From positions 18,258,501-18,322,500 of the forward strand of contig LR990046.1 in assembly GCA_905147135.1 (NCBI GenBank): 64,000 bases of DNA. The letters are read 5' to 3'. Under the pieces are notes generated by a model. It was not told the origin of the DNA. It saw only the letters and a program-made list of their open reading frames with translations, and made no database searches. The translations under genes and the position numbers were made by a program. Each line of letters opens with the position of its first letter. Position 1 is the first letter of the stretch. Of this stretch, positions 44,145 to 54,502 are shown in pieces. The DNA is from Blastobasis lacticolella. Lineage: Eukaryota > Arthropoda > Insecta > Lepidoptera > Blastobasidae.

Positions 44145-45282
44145 TAGGGAATACAATCCCGCAAGATAATTTCAATCCAGGTATTTGCGGGACTGAACCA
44201 TCTTAGTCCCGCTGGATCCAGGTCTTTGCGGGATCCCGCAGAGTGGACTTAGACCCCAGAAATCAATCGTAATAAAGACTTTATAGGCCTCGTTTTCATG
44301 GTTTTAGTTTAAACCAAAATTACATAAGGTTTTTGGTACATTTGAAATGGTTATTTAGTATTTTTAGACAAAGATTAAGAGATAAATTGACATACTCTAG
44401 TCAACATCAACATAAATTGAAATAATTACGTACACACTACAAACAACATTGTAAGAAATTAAACATTATTTTGGAAATAAACTTGCAAGTTGCGCGCAGA
44501 ACTATCAAACCACTCCATATTTTTCCATATACGCTCATACATTTCTGGCGTTACATTTGTAACGGTCTTTGACTTCATAAATACTTAATCAATGTTTAAT
44601 TATATTTTTGCGTGATGATAGCCAATAAGACAATGAATACCTCTGTATTTGATTACCTTTTATATATGTCGCAGCCAACTGGTTAAATTAGCCATTTCAT
44701 TAGAAAGCTCGTCCGTTAAACAAACGCCGGCATTCTATTGAATACCTAGGCCGATCGTAGATTTAACTAGCTTTACTCAACGTTTAACTAGTTCGCTTAT
44801 TAAAGTATGCCCTTTGGAGACGGCTGAAGTAAAATCAGGCAGGTGATATAAATTTAGTTCAAATTTTATCTACTGCTGCACTAGTAGTCAAAAAAACAAA
44901 TCTGATGGCTGCGACATATATATTAATCAAATATAGAGGTAATCATTGTCTCATTGGCTATCAAACTGCGAAAACCGAAATCTGATTTGTAATGACAGAA
45001 ATGTATGTACTTATAGGGAAAAATAAAGGGTGGTTCAATAGTTAAGCTCGCAAGTATAGCTTCTCATCGGTTAGTGTTCATCACATCGCTTAGCCAGTGC
45101 CCAGCCAGCCAGACCACGGCTCACGAGCCGCCCCGCGCACAGTATCACGTATAAACCATGCGTCTCTGCAATCCCGCCAGTCCAGCGGGATCCCGCAAAA
45201 TTTTCGACCGGGATTATGTCCCGTAAATGTTTGCGGGATCCCGGTATTTTGGGATCCTGGTATCCTGGTATTGCATTCCCTA
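44145..45282. mobile_element. hAT-like fold-back element, 1138 bp, 8-bp target-site duplication
   Basis: Termini TAGGGAATACAATCCCG and (reverse) TAGGGAATGCAATACC. Flanking octamers are GGCTCGAC (44137-44144) and AGCTCGAC (45283-45290), 7 of 8 identical. Eight-base duplications and TAGGG ends fit the hAT superfamily. Complementarity also continues deep inside: 44483-44555 with 44996-45055, and 44610-44677 with 44905-44972 (TGATAGCCAATAAGACAATG against its reverse). No transposase frame is present, so it is non-autonomous. Confidence 0.75.
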
Positions 45283-45290
45283 AGCTCGAC

Positions 45291-45960
45291 CAATGGATGT
45301 TAAAATAGCTAATTATAGAAATTTACGCGCCAAACTGAGGGATCCACAAAATTATTCAGCAGCCATGGAATGTGGAGCAACCATTGTTTCTATGTTTAAG
45401 TGCAAACTTTTGAAGACACACACTTTGGAGCTTGTTCGAAGCTTTTGAAAGCTCAGCGGAGTGCTGAATGGATCGTAAAGTTGGAGCTTTTGGATTTTAA
45501 AGCTTTCTGACGCGTTGACGCGATAACGGCTTTCTTCGTTTGATCAATGTGTAGAGCTTTATAGTTCTCAAATTAACATTTTAGTTTAAAATATACTGAA
45601 GTAAAGTTTGATAGCAAAAACTTAATTGGTGCAAAACCGTAGTTGCGTTTCTATGACAGTACGATTCTGACCTATTATTTATTTTGCAATAAGGAAATTA
45701 GCCCATCATATTATGCAAACGTATTGAAATGTTGTTGAAAGGTTGTTAATTTGGTCTAGTGAAATGGCAAAAGCGTTTGTGTACACACACATACTATGTA
45801 GTTTTGTAAAATCTAATGCTTAGGAATTGACAGTGGTGCTGTTCTGTACGAGTGAACGATACTGTATAAATATGTATGTATTCAACATTCTTCTCATGTA
45901 AGTGACTTTTTCTGTTTTCATTGAGAATAAAATATCTTTAAACCGATAACTACGAAATAA
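45291..45960. other. No gene recognised
   Basis: AT-rich unique-looking sequence without recognisable open frame or shared repeat. Confidence 0.4.
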
Positions 45961-45965
45961 AGAGC

Positions 45966-46190
45966 TAAACCACCATACCAGGTTCGATTCCGGGCCGGGC
46001 AGAAAATTAAATGATGAATTTTAATTTCTGTTACGGGTCTGGGTGTTCTATGTATAATAAGTATGTATTTAAAAAATATTATATAGGTAGTTTATCAGTT
46101 ATCTAGCACCCATAACACAAGCTTTGCTTACTTTGGGGCTAGATAGCGCTGTGTGAATTTGTCCACGATTATTTATTTATTATTTCTACT
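45966..46190 (+). mobile_element. S3 SINE with B-box-like head
   Basis: CCATACCAGGTTCGATTCCG contains a pol III B box, then TTTATCAGTTATCTAGCACC, CATAACACAAGCTTTGCTTA and TAGATAGCGCTGTGTGAATT with an ATTTATTT tail. 3' halves recur at 5370 and 54955. Confidence 0.65.
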
Positions 46191-46224
46191 AACTGGGCGA
46201 CATGTTGCAGCATGTTTGATGTGT

Positions 46225-46345
46225 TGTGTGGAAGAAATTTCTTTTAGAAATAAGTAGTGCCTGTTGTGTCGTCTATATGTATTGTGTTTCACTATGTATT
46301 TTACTGTGTGCAATAAAATGTTAAATAAATAAATAAATAAATGTT
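46225..46345 (+). mobile_element. LINE 3' end with (AAAT)n tail
   Basis: GAAGAAATTTCTTTTAGAAA, TAAGTAGTGCCTGTTGTGTC and GTGTGCAATAAAATG. Same family as 13365-13492. Confidence 0.72.
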
Positions 46346-46400
46346 TAGTTTTCTAGATAAAACTCACGGCGTCTTACAAATCTTATCATCTTAGCAGATA

Positions 46401-46790
46401 AGAGCGTCGGTGGCCGAGTGGTTAGGTAACCGACTCGTAAGCAAGAGGTGACGGGTTGGGATCCCACTGTGGTCATGTACCTATGACTCTTTTTTGAGTT
46501 ATGTACATTAGTTGAATGCTATTCTTGGATTGACCATGATCCAGAATTTGGCATGCTCCATCTTCGGCCGCATTGTCACTTATCGACAGGTGAGATGGCG
46601 GTCAAATCGCGGGTAAGGCGGTCTTGTCTAATAAAAAATAATTACAGTGGATGGACTGCCATCGGACCTCCGTGTCCGTGCTACCAGGGGAACCTGACCA
46701 ATTTGGACCATGGTTACACATTCAGTCGCCAGAATGAGCAGGTTTCATCACGACGATTTCCCTGCCCGTAAGAGCATCGGTTAGTATTTA
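46401..46790. mobile_element. Composite of two opposed S1 SINEs with a LINE scrap
   Basis: 46401-46520 is a forward S1 head (GTCGGTGGCCGAGTGGTTAG). 46521-46790 is a reverse S1 body, split at 46552-46638 by a LINE-D 3' UTR (GACAGGTGAGATGGCGGTCA, ending in an A-run). The reverse copy resumes at ATAATTACAGTGGATGGACT. Confidence 0.78.
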
Positions 46791-46892
46791 ACGACCAACG
46801 ACCAACGACGATGTACCTACGTACTCAAAGCCTTTACTTCTAGAAGCGTCCTACTTTCTCTTGCAACATTAACATATTCAGGTCATTATGAA

Positions 46893-47152
46893 TTACTAGT
46901 GGACCCGGTGCGACTTCGTTCGCTAACGTATATTACCCTACCCCAACTACCCTACCCTACCCTACTCTATACCTACCCTACACCTACTTTACCTATACCT
47001 ACCCTTTTTTTCTTGCTTATAAACCTTCCTTTTGAATCACTCTATCTATTGTTGAAAACCGCATTAAAATTCGTTTCGTAGTTTAAAATATCTAAGCGTA
47101 TAAATACAGACAGATGGCGGAATCGACTTTGTTCTATACTATGTATAGATAA
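46893..47152 (+). mobile_element. Family G element with CCTACC tract
   Basis: CTAGTGGACCCGGTGCGACT, a (CCTAC)n-rich tract at 46934-47010, ATCACTCTATCTATTGTTGA and ATACTATGTATAGAT. The most complete uninterrupted copy. Confidence 0.8.
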
Positions 47153-47569
47153 AATATGACTAATATTGGAAAGGGTTCACCATATTGGAAAAGCCTGTAG
47201 CGAAGTCTCGGATTTCCCGTGGGTATCACCGCTCTATAATAGTCTTGATCTAAAATAAACACTAATTATTGTAGAAAAAGAACCAATACTTGAATAACTC
47301 TAGTGCGTGCAATAGTCTTCGCAAACATAATTTGAATTATTTACAAACGTAACAAGGCTATATTAATATTTTTGTGTTGTTCTGATGTCACTGTTACAGA
47401 GACTGGCTCATCATAAAACATCTACCGTAATCAATAGTTTCCCACCCGACATCACCTATCTGAGTATTTCCATTAAGTCCGCTTGTCTGTTTGCCTGTCT
47501 ACATGTTTGCCAGTATGGCATACCTATAAACAAGAAACATCTTTTATAATACCTGTTGGGTAATTTTTT

Positions 47570-47790
47570 TATGATGCTACTCAAAGACAGCCCCTTGGTA
47601 AGCGGTAATTGTCGTCCATAACATATATGATTCATGCATTTAGGTTGTTTGTAACAAAAGTACAGAACCGCGGTCACACTGTGAGGACTAAGATGAAATA
47701 ACTGATGTCTGTAATTGCGCTGGCTACCTTATTCTTCAAACAAGGTCACAAAAATACAAGCATGTCCATGGCATAATGTTCTAATTAAAA
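47570..47790 (-). mobile_element. LINE-E 3' end
   Basis: TGATGCTACTCAAAGACAGC, AAGTACAGAACCGCGGTCAC and AATTGCGCTGGCTACCTTAT. Reverse of the 7260 family. Confidence 0.62.
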
Positions 47791-47857
47791 GTGTTAAATT
47801 AAAAATTACAATGAAGTTGGTGGTAATATTTAATATTTAAAACACATTTAATTACAG

Positions 47858-48530
47858 AACGGCAAAGTATCCGAAGTAATACCCATTGAGTTCCAACATA
47901 TACATTATGGATGCCCCATTTATGATATAGTTTGTTTCATCTACCTAGGAACCGATAAAGCATTCAGAGAAAAGTATCTGACGGAGTTAATTGACAATTA
48001 TTATGCCACGATGAAACGCTATTTGAGATATTTCGATATAGACTTGAAGGAAGTACTGCCGGATAACGTTTTTGATCAAATGTACGAGCAATGGCGAGAT
48101 ATGGGCCTAATCATCGCCATGATATGTCTTGCCACATAGAGCCATGTGGTGTCCGCCAGAGTAGAATAGCACCAACCTCTCATGGATGTCGTACAAGGCG
48201 ACTAGAGTTTTCGAGGCAAAATATCAAGAGTCTCTGTAGTCTGGAAACTGGGCAGCAGCATTTTCCATTGTTATATTTAAACAGTGCGATCTCCAACCCG
48301 CCTGCCAAGCGTGGAGATTATGGCAATAACCTCCCCTTTCGTGGGAGAGGCCCTAAGTCCTGCAGTGGACTATTACAGGCTGTGATGTGATATGTCTTGG
48401 AGTTATACTCATAAAGGAAAAAGATTTATTCGATTTCAGTAAACACAAACTGGAAGATTGGCACCCGAAAATGGACGAGAGTTTCCAAGATAGATTTGGA
48501 GATATTGTTAAAGAGTTTTTGAGTGTTTAA
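47858..48530 (+). pseudogene. EcKinase/CHK-like kinase, last exon, broken by a SINE
   Basis: The exon starts after an ATTTAATTACAG acceptor (AG at 47856-47857) and reads NGKVSEVIPIEFQHIHYGCP, then YDIVCFIYLGTD, then a helical stretch, then GLIIAMICL. After the insert it resumes as GVILIKEKDLFDFSKHK and ends DRFGDIVKEFLSV with a stop at 48528-48530. This is the C-terminal lobe of EcKinase-family (ecdysteroid 22-kinase/CHK-like) proteins, which phosphorylate small molecules such as ecdysteroids. The usual metal-binding DFQ is EFQ here. Joining 47858-48131 to 48400-48530 gives 134 codons in frame. As it stands a TAG at 48137-48139 cuts off about 44 residues. The catalytic-loop exon was not found. 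The insertion could be polymorphic. Confidence 0.8.
48132..48387 (+). mobile_element. S2 insertion inside the kinase exon, 12-bp target-site duplication
   Basis: 256 bp flanked by TGATATGTCTTG at 48120-48131 and 48388-48399. It carries GTGGTGTCCGCCAGAGTAGA, GTGGAGATTATGGCAATAAC and GGCTGTGATG. The perfect duplication points to a young insertion. Confidence 0.92.
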
Positions 48531-49100
48531 GAGTCAAGAATTGACAAATGCACTAAACATGTAACGATACTTTATTAACTTTGCTGTAGTAATAAATATT
48601 ATATGGCTTTTTAAACAAATCTACTACTAGTAATTATAATAACCTAATTATGACATTCCTATTGTGACATATGAGTTGATTACTATAAAGTACTAATCTG
48701 CTTATTATATTGTTTCTCTCCTAACACTACAACACAACTGTAGCGAGAACGGAAGCCAATTATACTCGCAAATTTTCCACGAAAGAATACGTATTACCGA
48801 AAGGAGAAAGTTGGTGGCAATTAAGCCCTTTTCAGTATATCTGTCTCTCTTAAAGCCGGTAAGAATCCTTTGGGGGCGAAGGGGGGAAGGATAGGGGGTA
48901 ACACAATCTCGCGATTTGGTCCGTTGTTTATTCAACAACTTTCATGATTAACTTCCAAAATTGGATTCGTTGTGGATGGAACGCGACGATCGGGCGGCGG
49001 ACGGACTGCCGCTCCAAGGAGGAAGTATTAGTATTAGTGTCCAACTGATGCTTCGGTTTAGGCTAAATTCAGCAAAACCTTCGGGTTCGACCCGAAAGCC
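48531..49100. other. 3' flank of the kinase exon, no gene recognised
   Basis: AATAAA-like signals near 48590 (AATAAATATT) could serve the kinase transcript. Beyond that, frames at 48948-49215 overlap on both strands and neither has a motif. Confidence 0.4.
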
Positions 49101-49109
49101 GGTCGAAGG

Positions 49110-49215
49110 TTTCGACGAGGATTTATTTATTTGCATTCTACATAGTAAAACAATGATAGTAAAACTTAAGACGAACAAGCATGTAGCAACCCGTAGGGCC
49201 ACCACAAAATACTGA
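49110..49215 (-). mobile_element. Retroposon 3' end
   Basis: ATTTATTTATTTGCATTCTA and ATGATAGTAAAACTTAAGAC on the reverse strand look like an A-rich retroposon tail. Only one copy seen. Confidence 0.35.
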
Positions 49216-49546
49216 GTGGTTTTTCTTATAGATAAAGGTAATGGTAGTTAAATTTTATTCTAAGTTAGTGGTTAGTTTTTAAAATACAATTTTCTAATGA
49301 TTCCATTTCTACAATATCGGAAGATGGTTTTTGTTCTGTTTGACAAATAAATCGCAAAGTAATTTTGTTAAAATCTCTAGATCATTTTCTAGAAATGACT
49401 TAAATTAACTTAATTGTATTTAAAATTGTGACGATATAAAGGAAACCGCCGCACAGCGTCTAAAGCATCGTCAGTTTTATCTGGTCTCACTTGATTCTGA
49501 AAAGAATTTAAGATAGCTTTTAGTACGGGTACAGATATCGACATAC

Positions 49547-49794
49547 TGTTGGATTGTCAAATAGGCTGTCCATCCACCGCTCCCGTGTGTCCCAAACTCC
49601 CTTGGAAACTTGTTTATTGGTTTGTATTTGTCAATCGGACTTGGCTGCGTCATAACCGATGAAGAAATATTTCCGCTTCTGCCGTTTGCTGAAAGCCAAG
49701 GTTTTTGCTGCACACTGGGCGCGGGTCCGTTTGATGTCTGATGCTTTTTGAGGGTCTGTGATTGGAACCGGTGTTTTTCTTTATAGTGTTCGGG
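49547..49794 (-). CDS. Candidate internal exon of an unknown gene
   Basis: The acceptor TTTTTTATTACCGTAG (AG at 49796-49795) is followed by an open frame beginning PEHYKEKHRFQSQTLKKHQT and containing SVQQKPWLSANGRSGNISSS and PREFGTHGSGGWTAYL. The donor GTATGT begins at 49546. 248 nt, so it ends two bases into a codon. Composition (Ser, Gln, Asn, Gly, Lys; few hydrophobics) suggests a disordered region of a real protein, and no transposon family matches it here. Function unknown. The frame itself stays open past the donor to 49477. Confidence 0.4.
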
Positions 49795-49799
49795 CTACG

Positions 49800-50230
49800 G
49801 TAATAAAAAACGCAAATCGATGTTCAGGATAGCCATTAATTACACGAGTACAGTACAGTATACGTCGATTTTGGAAGGGGAATCAGGAATCAGTACAGTA
49901 CAGTTCGACAAGTTTCAAGAAAATTGTGAATTATAAAAAAAGTAAGTTATTGTCAATATTTTTAAAATATACTTTTTGACGTTTGATATGAGTATGTGTA
50001 GAGATTTTTTTTGTTTTCTTGTATGAAAATAGGCCTTTCGACCTTGAGCGTATTGATTTTGGGGCGTAAAATAATAATAATGTAACCCGCAAAATTGTTT
50101 ACATGATTAGATTAGATTACTTTATGTATCATTGAAATTTATATTATACTATACAATTCATAATAAAACAAGTCACAAAGATATCGTCATAAAATTAATA
50201 ATAATGTCATAGTATCATAATTTACAAAAT
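49800..50230. other. No gene recognised
   Basis: Two short partial copies of AGTACAGTATACGTCG-like sequence near 49852-49905 and an ATTAGATTAGATTACTTTAT tail-like run at 50105. Otherwise AT-rich. Confidence 0.35.
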
Positions 50231-50232
50231 AC

Positions 50233-50553
50233 ATGAAAATTAAAATGAAAAAGTATTTATTGAATTAGGATTACGTTATTTAATATCTTTTCAAACGTCA
50301 AAAATCTAATGGAAAGCAAAGGGAAAGCTAAGCAAGCTCATACAGGTAGGGGGCGACGCATGCAGACCGATCAGCGAGCAAGAGCGCCTACACCGGTGAG
50401 ATACCGGGCACCGACACACGCCACGCACATAACCGCCTAGGCAAATCACAGCGTGCCCGGCCCCAGGCAGCCCGCCGGCGCGAGCACTTGCACGCAACAG
50501 CCGGCCTACCTGTGTCGCCCCCTGAGCTCGGATCAAATAAGTAAAAATGAATG
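50233..50553 (-). mobile_element. Family Q GC-rich retroposon with conserved frame
   Basis: Reverse partner of 34768-35096. The frame reads RAQGATQVGRLLRASARAGG, LGGYVRGVCRCPVSHR and LIGLHASPPTCM, close to the other copy with a two-codon deletion that keeps frame. The A-rich tail is at 50233-50260. Confidence 0.65.
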
Positions 50554-50762
50554 TCGTCTGTCTGTCAGTACGCCGCTTCAGTTAGGAAAGTGACCATCTG
50601 TGGGAGAAAGAAATAGCAAGAAACCCACAGGTACATTTAAATATGATTACATTGCATTAATACATTTGCCAATTTTATTTGAGTGAGCCTGTCTTGATTG
50701 GAATATGATGTAGACCCCTACAAATCGGTCAAGATAACTAATTATAAGAATAAGTAATAGTA

Positions 50763-50896
50763 CAGCCAAAGCAGGCCAGTCCACCAAGGCAGCATCCGTT
50801 CACGAGCATGATGCAAGGCCCAGCCATCGTCCGATTCAACCATATTTGAGGGAAGAGAACGACCCGGCCCCCACACCACCACCAGCAGACTTTTAA
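50763..50896 (+). other. Short proline-rich open frame, possible terminal exon
   Basis: After AATAAGTAATAGTACAG (possible acceptor) a frame reads AKAGQSTKAASVHEHDARPS then PYLREENDPAPTPPPADF and stops, in GC-richer DNA before 600 bp of AT-rich sequence that could be a 3' UTR. Another plus frame and the minus frame are also open, so direction is doubtful. Confidence 0.25.
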
Positions 50897-50899
50897 GTA

Positions 50900-51510
50900 A
50901 CCATGCACTGCCAATGCCGTACATATTAAAAAAAATGTTTTTGTATGACTATTCCACATCAAATCAGCCTTACCCAATTTACAAACAAAAACAATAAAGT
51001 CAATAGCTTACAAAACATAGTAAATACAAGGTTACAAATTATTAAATTTGATCCTTATATTCTATCTAATGAGGCATGCAAACATTTAATAATTATATTA
51101 ATTATTACATTTAAATAATTAGTTATAAGTCCAACTTTTATAAAAATGTGATTTAATGGATGTCAAACAATATTTTAGTAAAACAAAGCAGTATACCAAC
51201 TATTTCAAAATAAAAATAGTCAAATTAACATAATCAAAATATAATTATACAATTTATACATAAACTGTACAACATTGAAAGCACTGATGCTCAGCTACTG
51301 ACAATTTGATTGAAATTGGATTAAGCAGTTACATATTAGTGTTTGTTGTGTTTGCCGTGTTAATACACATAATATTATCTAAGCTGATTCCTCAGGCCCT
51401 ACCACCGGTATCTATAATTAAACTGGTCGTAAGTAGTGACAAGATTAGAGACAACATAAGATATAATTTTGCAGTAGATATTGACAATGACAAAAGGGGC
51501 TCTTTTTGCT
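50900..51510. other. AT-rich, no gene recognised
   Basis: The frame at 51306-51554 is hydrophobic at first and lacks an ATG start, and it runs into the S2 insertion at 51512. No family recognised. Confidence 0.35.
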
Positions 51511-51511
51511 A

Positions 51512-51784
51512 CATCATCATCATCAAAGCCCATATCAGTCCACTGCAGGACTAAGGGCCTCTCCCACGAAAGGGGAGGTTATTGACATAATCTCCACGCT
51601 TGGCAGGCGGGTTGGAGATCGCAGTGTCATAATATAACAAAGGAACACGCTGCTGCCCATTTTCCAGTCTACGGAGACGCTTAGATCTTTTGGCTCGAAA
51701 ACACTAGTCGCCTCGTACGACACCCACCAGTGTAAGGGGTTGGTGCAGAATAGCACCGGCAACTCTGCCGGACACCACACGGCC
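51512..51784 (-). mobile_element. S2 SINE-like element, full length
   Basis: ATCATCATCATC tail, AATCTCCACGCTTGGCAGGC, GTCGCCTCGTACGACACCCA and CTCTGCCGGACACCACACGG head. Confidence 0.88.
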
Positions 51785-51969
51785 GATATTAAAATTTCGG
51801 TAGTAGCCTTTTTTAAAATGAATCTATCTAGTTATTTACTACAGTCTACTTGACTGTGTTTATCTTTTACCTGTACTGCGTAATTTTTTAACAAACTGTT
51901 GTTCTCCTCACACTTTTCCTTTCGACAGCTGTATTTGGTAGTCAAGAGCACCTAAGGTAAAAAAAATAA

Positions 51970-52160
51970 GCTTGGTGTTAATGTTCCGTTTGTGCTCTAG
52001 CGCATGAGGGCCCAGGATTCGAATTGACCATGATCCAGGATTTGACAGAACAGATAAAGCGGTAGAGCGACCGCCATCCGACCCCTGTGATCCTGTTAAC
52101 AGGAGAAACTGACCAGATTGGGTCATGGTTCCACATTCAGTCGCCTGAATGTGCAGGTTG
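51970..52160 (-). mobile_element. S1 SINE 3' half
   Basis: CTTGGTGTTAATGTTCCGTT, GACCATGATCCAGGATTTGA and CAGTCGCCTGAATGTGCAGG, then it stops abruptly. Confidence 0.8.
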
Positions 52161-52698
52161 GTGCAACAATCTACTCTACCGAAAACCACTGCTATACCGT
52201 CACGGAGTGCCAATCGGATACCGATACTGTTCCACCAGTTTCAGAGTCGCAAGTGCAAGACCTCATAACCTCGCTTCACAAATGGTAACAGGAGGATCAC
52301 CTAGCTAACCACTCAACGTACGAAACGGTCACCCATCCCGTTCCTGCACTCTTTAAACGTTGCTTCTTAACCTTAGTTATCGGTTTCGCATATACGTCAC
52401 TAGGCTTTCTACCACTACCACATACGGCTGGTAATAATTCAAAACATTAATTAGAATTTTCGATTGATAAGATTCTCAAAGCTTTTGTAAGAAAGAGCCT
52501 GTGCGTTACGGTGTGGTGATTATAAATAATGATCAAGATTGCTAAATCCATGCAGTAGAAAGTAAAGTAAGTACCTAAATTTCGAATTTCTTGGAAATGT
52601 AACTGCTGAGCTCAAGTTTCGCAAGGAGCCAAGATTAATTGAGAATGTTCAATTTAGGCTTTGAAGTCTGATTGGCTGCTGAGCCGAACGCCAATTTA

Positions 52699-53000
52699 AA
52701 CTAGAGTTGTACGGATTACGGATATGGTGTACTTAAATACATCTATGTAGGGATATCCATAGGGATATCAAATTGTTTCAGATTAGATATCTAATAGTCG
52801 GATAGTCTCGAATCGGTTGGGGATATTAACTTTTTTGGTAAATGTAAACAAATTACAAAAGCAACAAATACTTATTTTTCTAAAGACTAGGTACACTCCT
52901 TCAGAAAATTTTTGATTTTCTATCGGACAGATACGGATTCGAATTTATTCCGGATATCCGATAGTTCCGGTTACAGTTACGGAGAATGACGTCCTTGGTC
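52699..53000. mobile_element. Possible hAT-like remnant
   Basis: TAGAGTTGTACGGATTACGG at the left, and CGGATATCCGATAGTTCCGG with ACGGAGAATG at the right, are rich in GGATAT and ATATCC motifs in both orientations. Borders unclear. Confidence 0.25.
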
Positions 53001-53930
53001 GGTGCGGCAACTCAAAGTTTAGCACTAGACTGCGCTCAATGTAAGTCTACACTTAGGTTATGGCGTCCCTGTATTTTGGTTGGGAGTTTCCTGAATTGTT
53101 TATATTGACTGTCTATCAAAAGCTGATAATGGAAGCTGTGAACAAAGTTATCTTGCGCGCACTCTAATAAAACAGAAAACTGTCAGTATTTGCTGATATT
53201 ATTGCTTCTAATTGCCTCCTTGTTTCCTTCCCATGATAGCGTTTCCACGAATACGTCGAAATCTCGGTGTATTCCCATGGGCCCACGATCCATACCCTAT
53301 AGCTTTATTTATCCCGAAATTCAATGTGGTTCACGCGGGAACGGGTCCGAAACGTTATACTTAACCATATTTTACGCGTACAAAGTAGCGGTAAAAAGCT
53401 AGTTCACCAAAAAATACTATTGGGTAGTAACCAGGTAGTACACAATATTTCATTGTGAAGTGATCAATCTTAAATGATAAATATTAAATCCATTCACGGT
53501 ATTAATTAGTACATATTTGAAATTTCAGAAATTCTCGGAATAATTGTGATTTGATATTGCTATGCCAATTACAATCGAATCCGGCGCGTACTAAGTTCAA
53601 AATCGATTGCTCTCCCCCTAAAGGGGGCATGGGGACAACAGGAATACATGAAATTCTCCCGAGGATAGCGTGTCAAAGCGCCCCTGGGCACTTTTAAAAT
53701 AATTTGCGAGCTCGCGACATTGTGGGGCGCCGAAATGACGGATGGCGGAGTCTAATGAGCCCATCAAAAGTTGCCGGTTAATTTCAATGAGGCCCGGATA
53801 TAAGGGGATGTTCGCGGGCGGCCTTATCCGCCTTTGTGGTCGGGTGAAGGGTTAACGTGCAGATTATTGTGGTACTGAGAAAACCAGTTTACAAGGTGCG
53901 AGGGGGACCGTTTTACGCGACTACGGTGAA
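53000..53930. other. No gene recognised
   Basis: Includes a scrap of the 571 repeat family (CACGCGGGAACGGGTCCGAA near 53335) and the CCCCCTAAAGGGGG palindrome at 53614-53627. The stretch 53660-53870 is less AT-rich and unique-looking. Confidence 0.4.
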
Positions 53931-53937
53931 GCAAAAA

Positions 53938-54163
53938 GAAGGTTTCTCCCACGCACACTAAGGTTGTGGAATGAACTACCTGGAGAGGTTTTCCCTGGTG
54001 AGTACAACATGGAGTTCTTCAAGAAAGGGGTTAAAAGGTTTTTACGGGGTCGGCAACGCGTGGGTGATGCCCCTGGTATTGCGAACGTCCATAGGCTGCG
54101 GTGACTGCTTACTTTCAGGCAGGCCGCAAGCTTGTTTGCCACCTTAGTGGCATAAAAAAAAAA
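53938..54163 (+). mobile_element. LINE-B 3' end, most complete copy
   Basis: Encodes RTLRLWNELPGEVFPGEYNM then EFFKKGVKRFLRGRQRVGDA and PGIANVHRLR with a stop, then CAGGCAGGCCGCAAGCTTGT and an A-run (54155-54163). No frameshift. 5' truncated non-LTR retrotransposon. Confidence 0.85.
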
Positions 54164-54344
54164 GGTGATTAGGAGGATATGATTTTGACCGGTTTGTATG
54201 TTACTTATAAACCACTAAGCATCTCGATAATTGGGAATAATTTTTCTTGCCAAAACTACCCACAACATAAATATAAGTACGTATTATATCATGTGTGGTC
54301 CTTACGATAAAATGTGACTGACAAATCAAATGACATAAAAAAAC

Positions 54345-54502
54345 ATGACCAGATTAAATCATGGTTACTTATTCAGTCACCTGACTGGGCAGGTTTCCTC
54401 TCGATGTTTTCCCTCATCGTAACAGTATCAGTTAGTGTATTATCGATATCGATAGCTTTTGCTTACCAGTCGAACCCGTTAGACATAAGGCTACCAACGC
54501 TC
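54345..54502 (-). mobile_element. S1 SINE, decayed
   Basis: GACCAGATTAAATCATGGTT, CAGTCACCTGACTGGGCAGG, then a deletion, and CGAACCCGTT with GGCTACCAACGCTC at the head. Confidence 0.65.

Noticed and set aside
53921..54142. 73-codon minus-strand frame shared with 33998-34183
   Set aside because: It is antisense to the LINE-B ORF end. The similarity between the two frames reflects the repeat, not a gene family.
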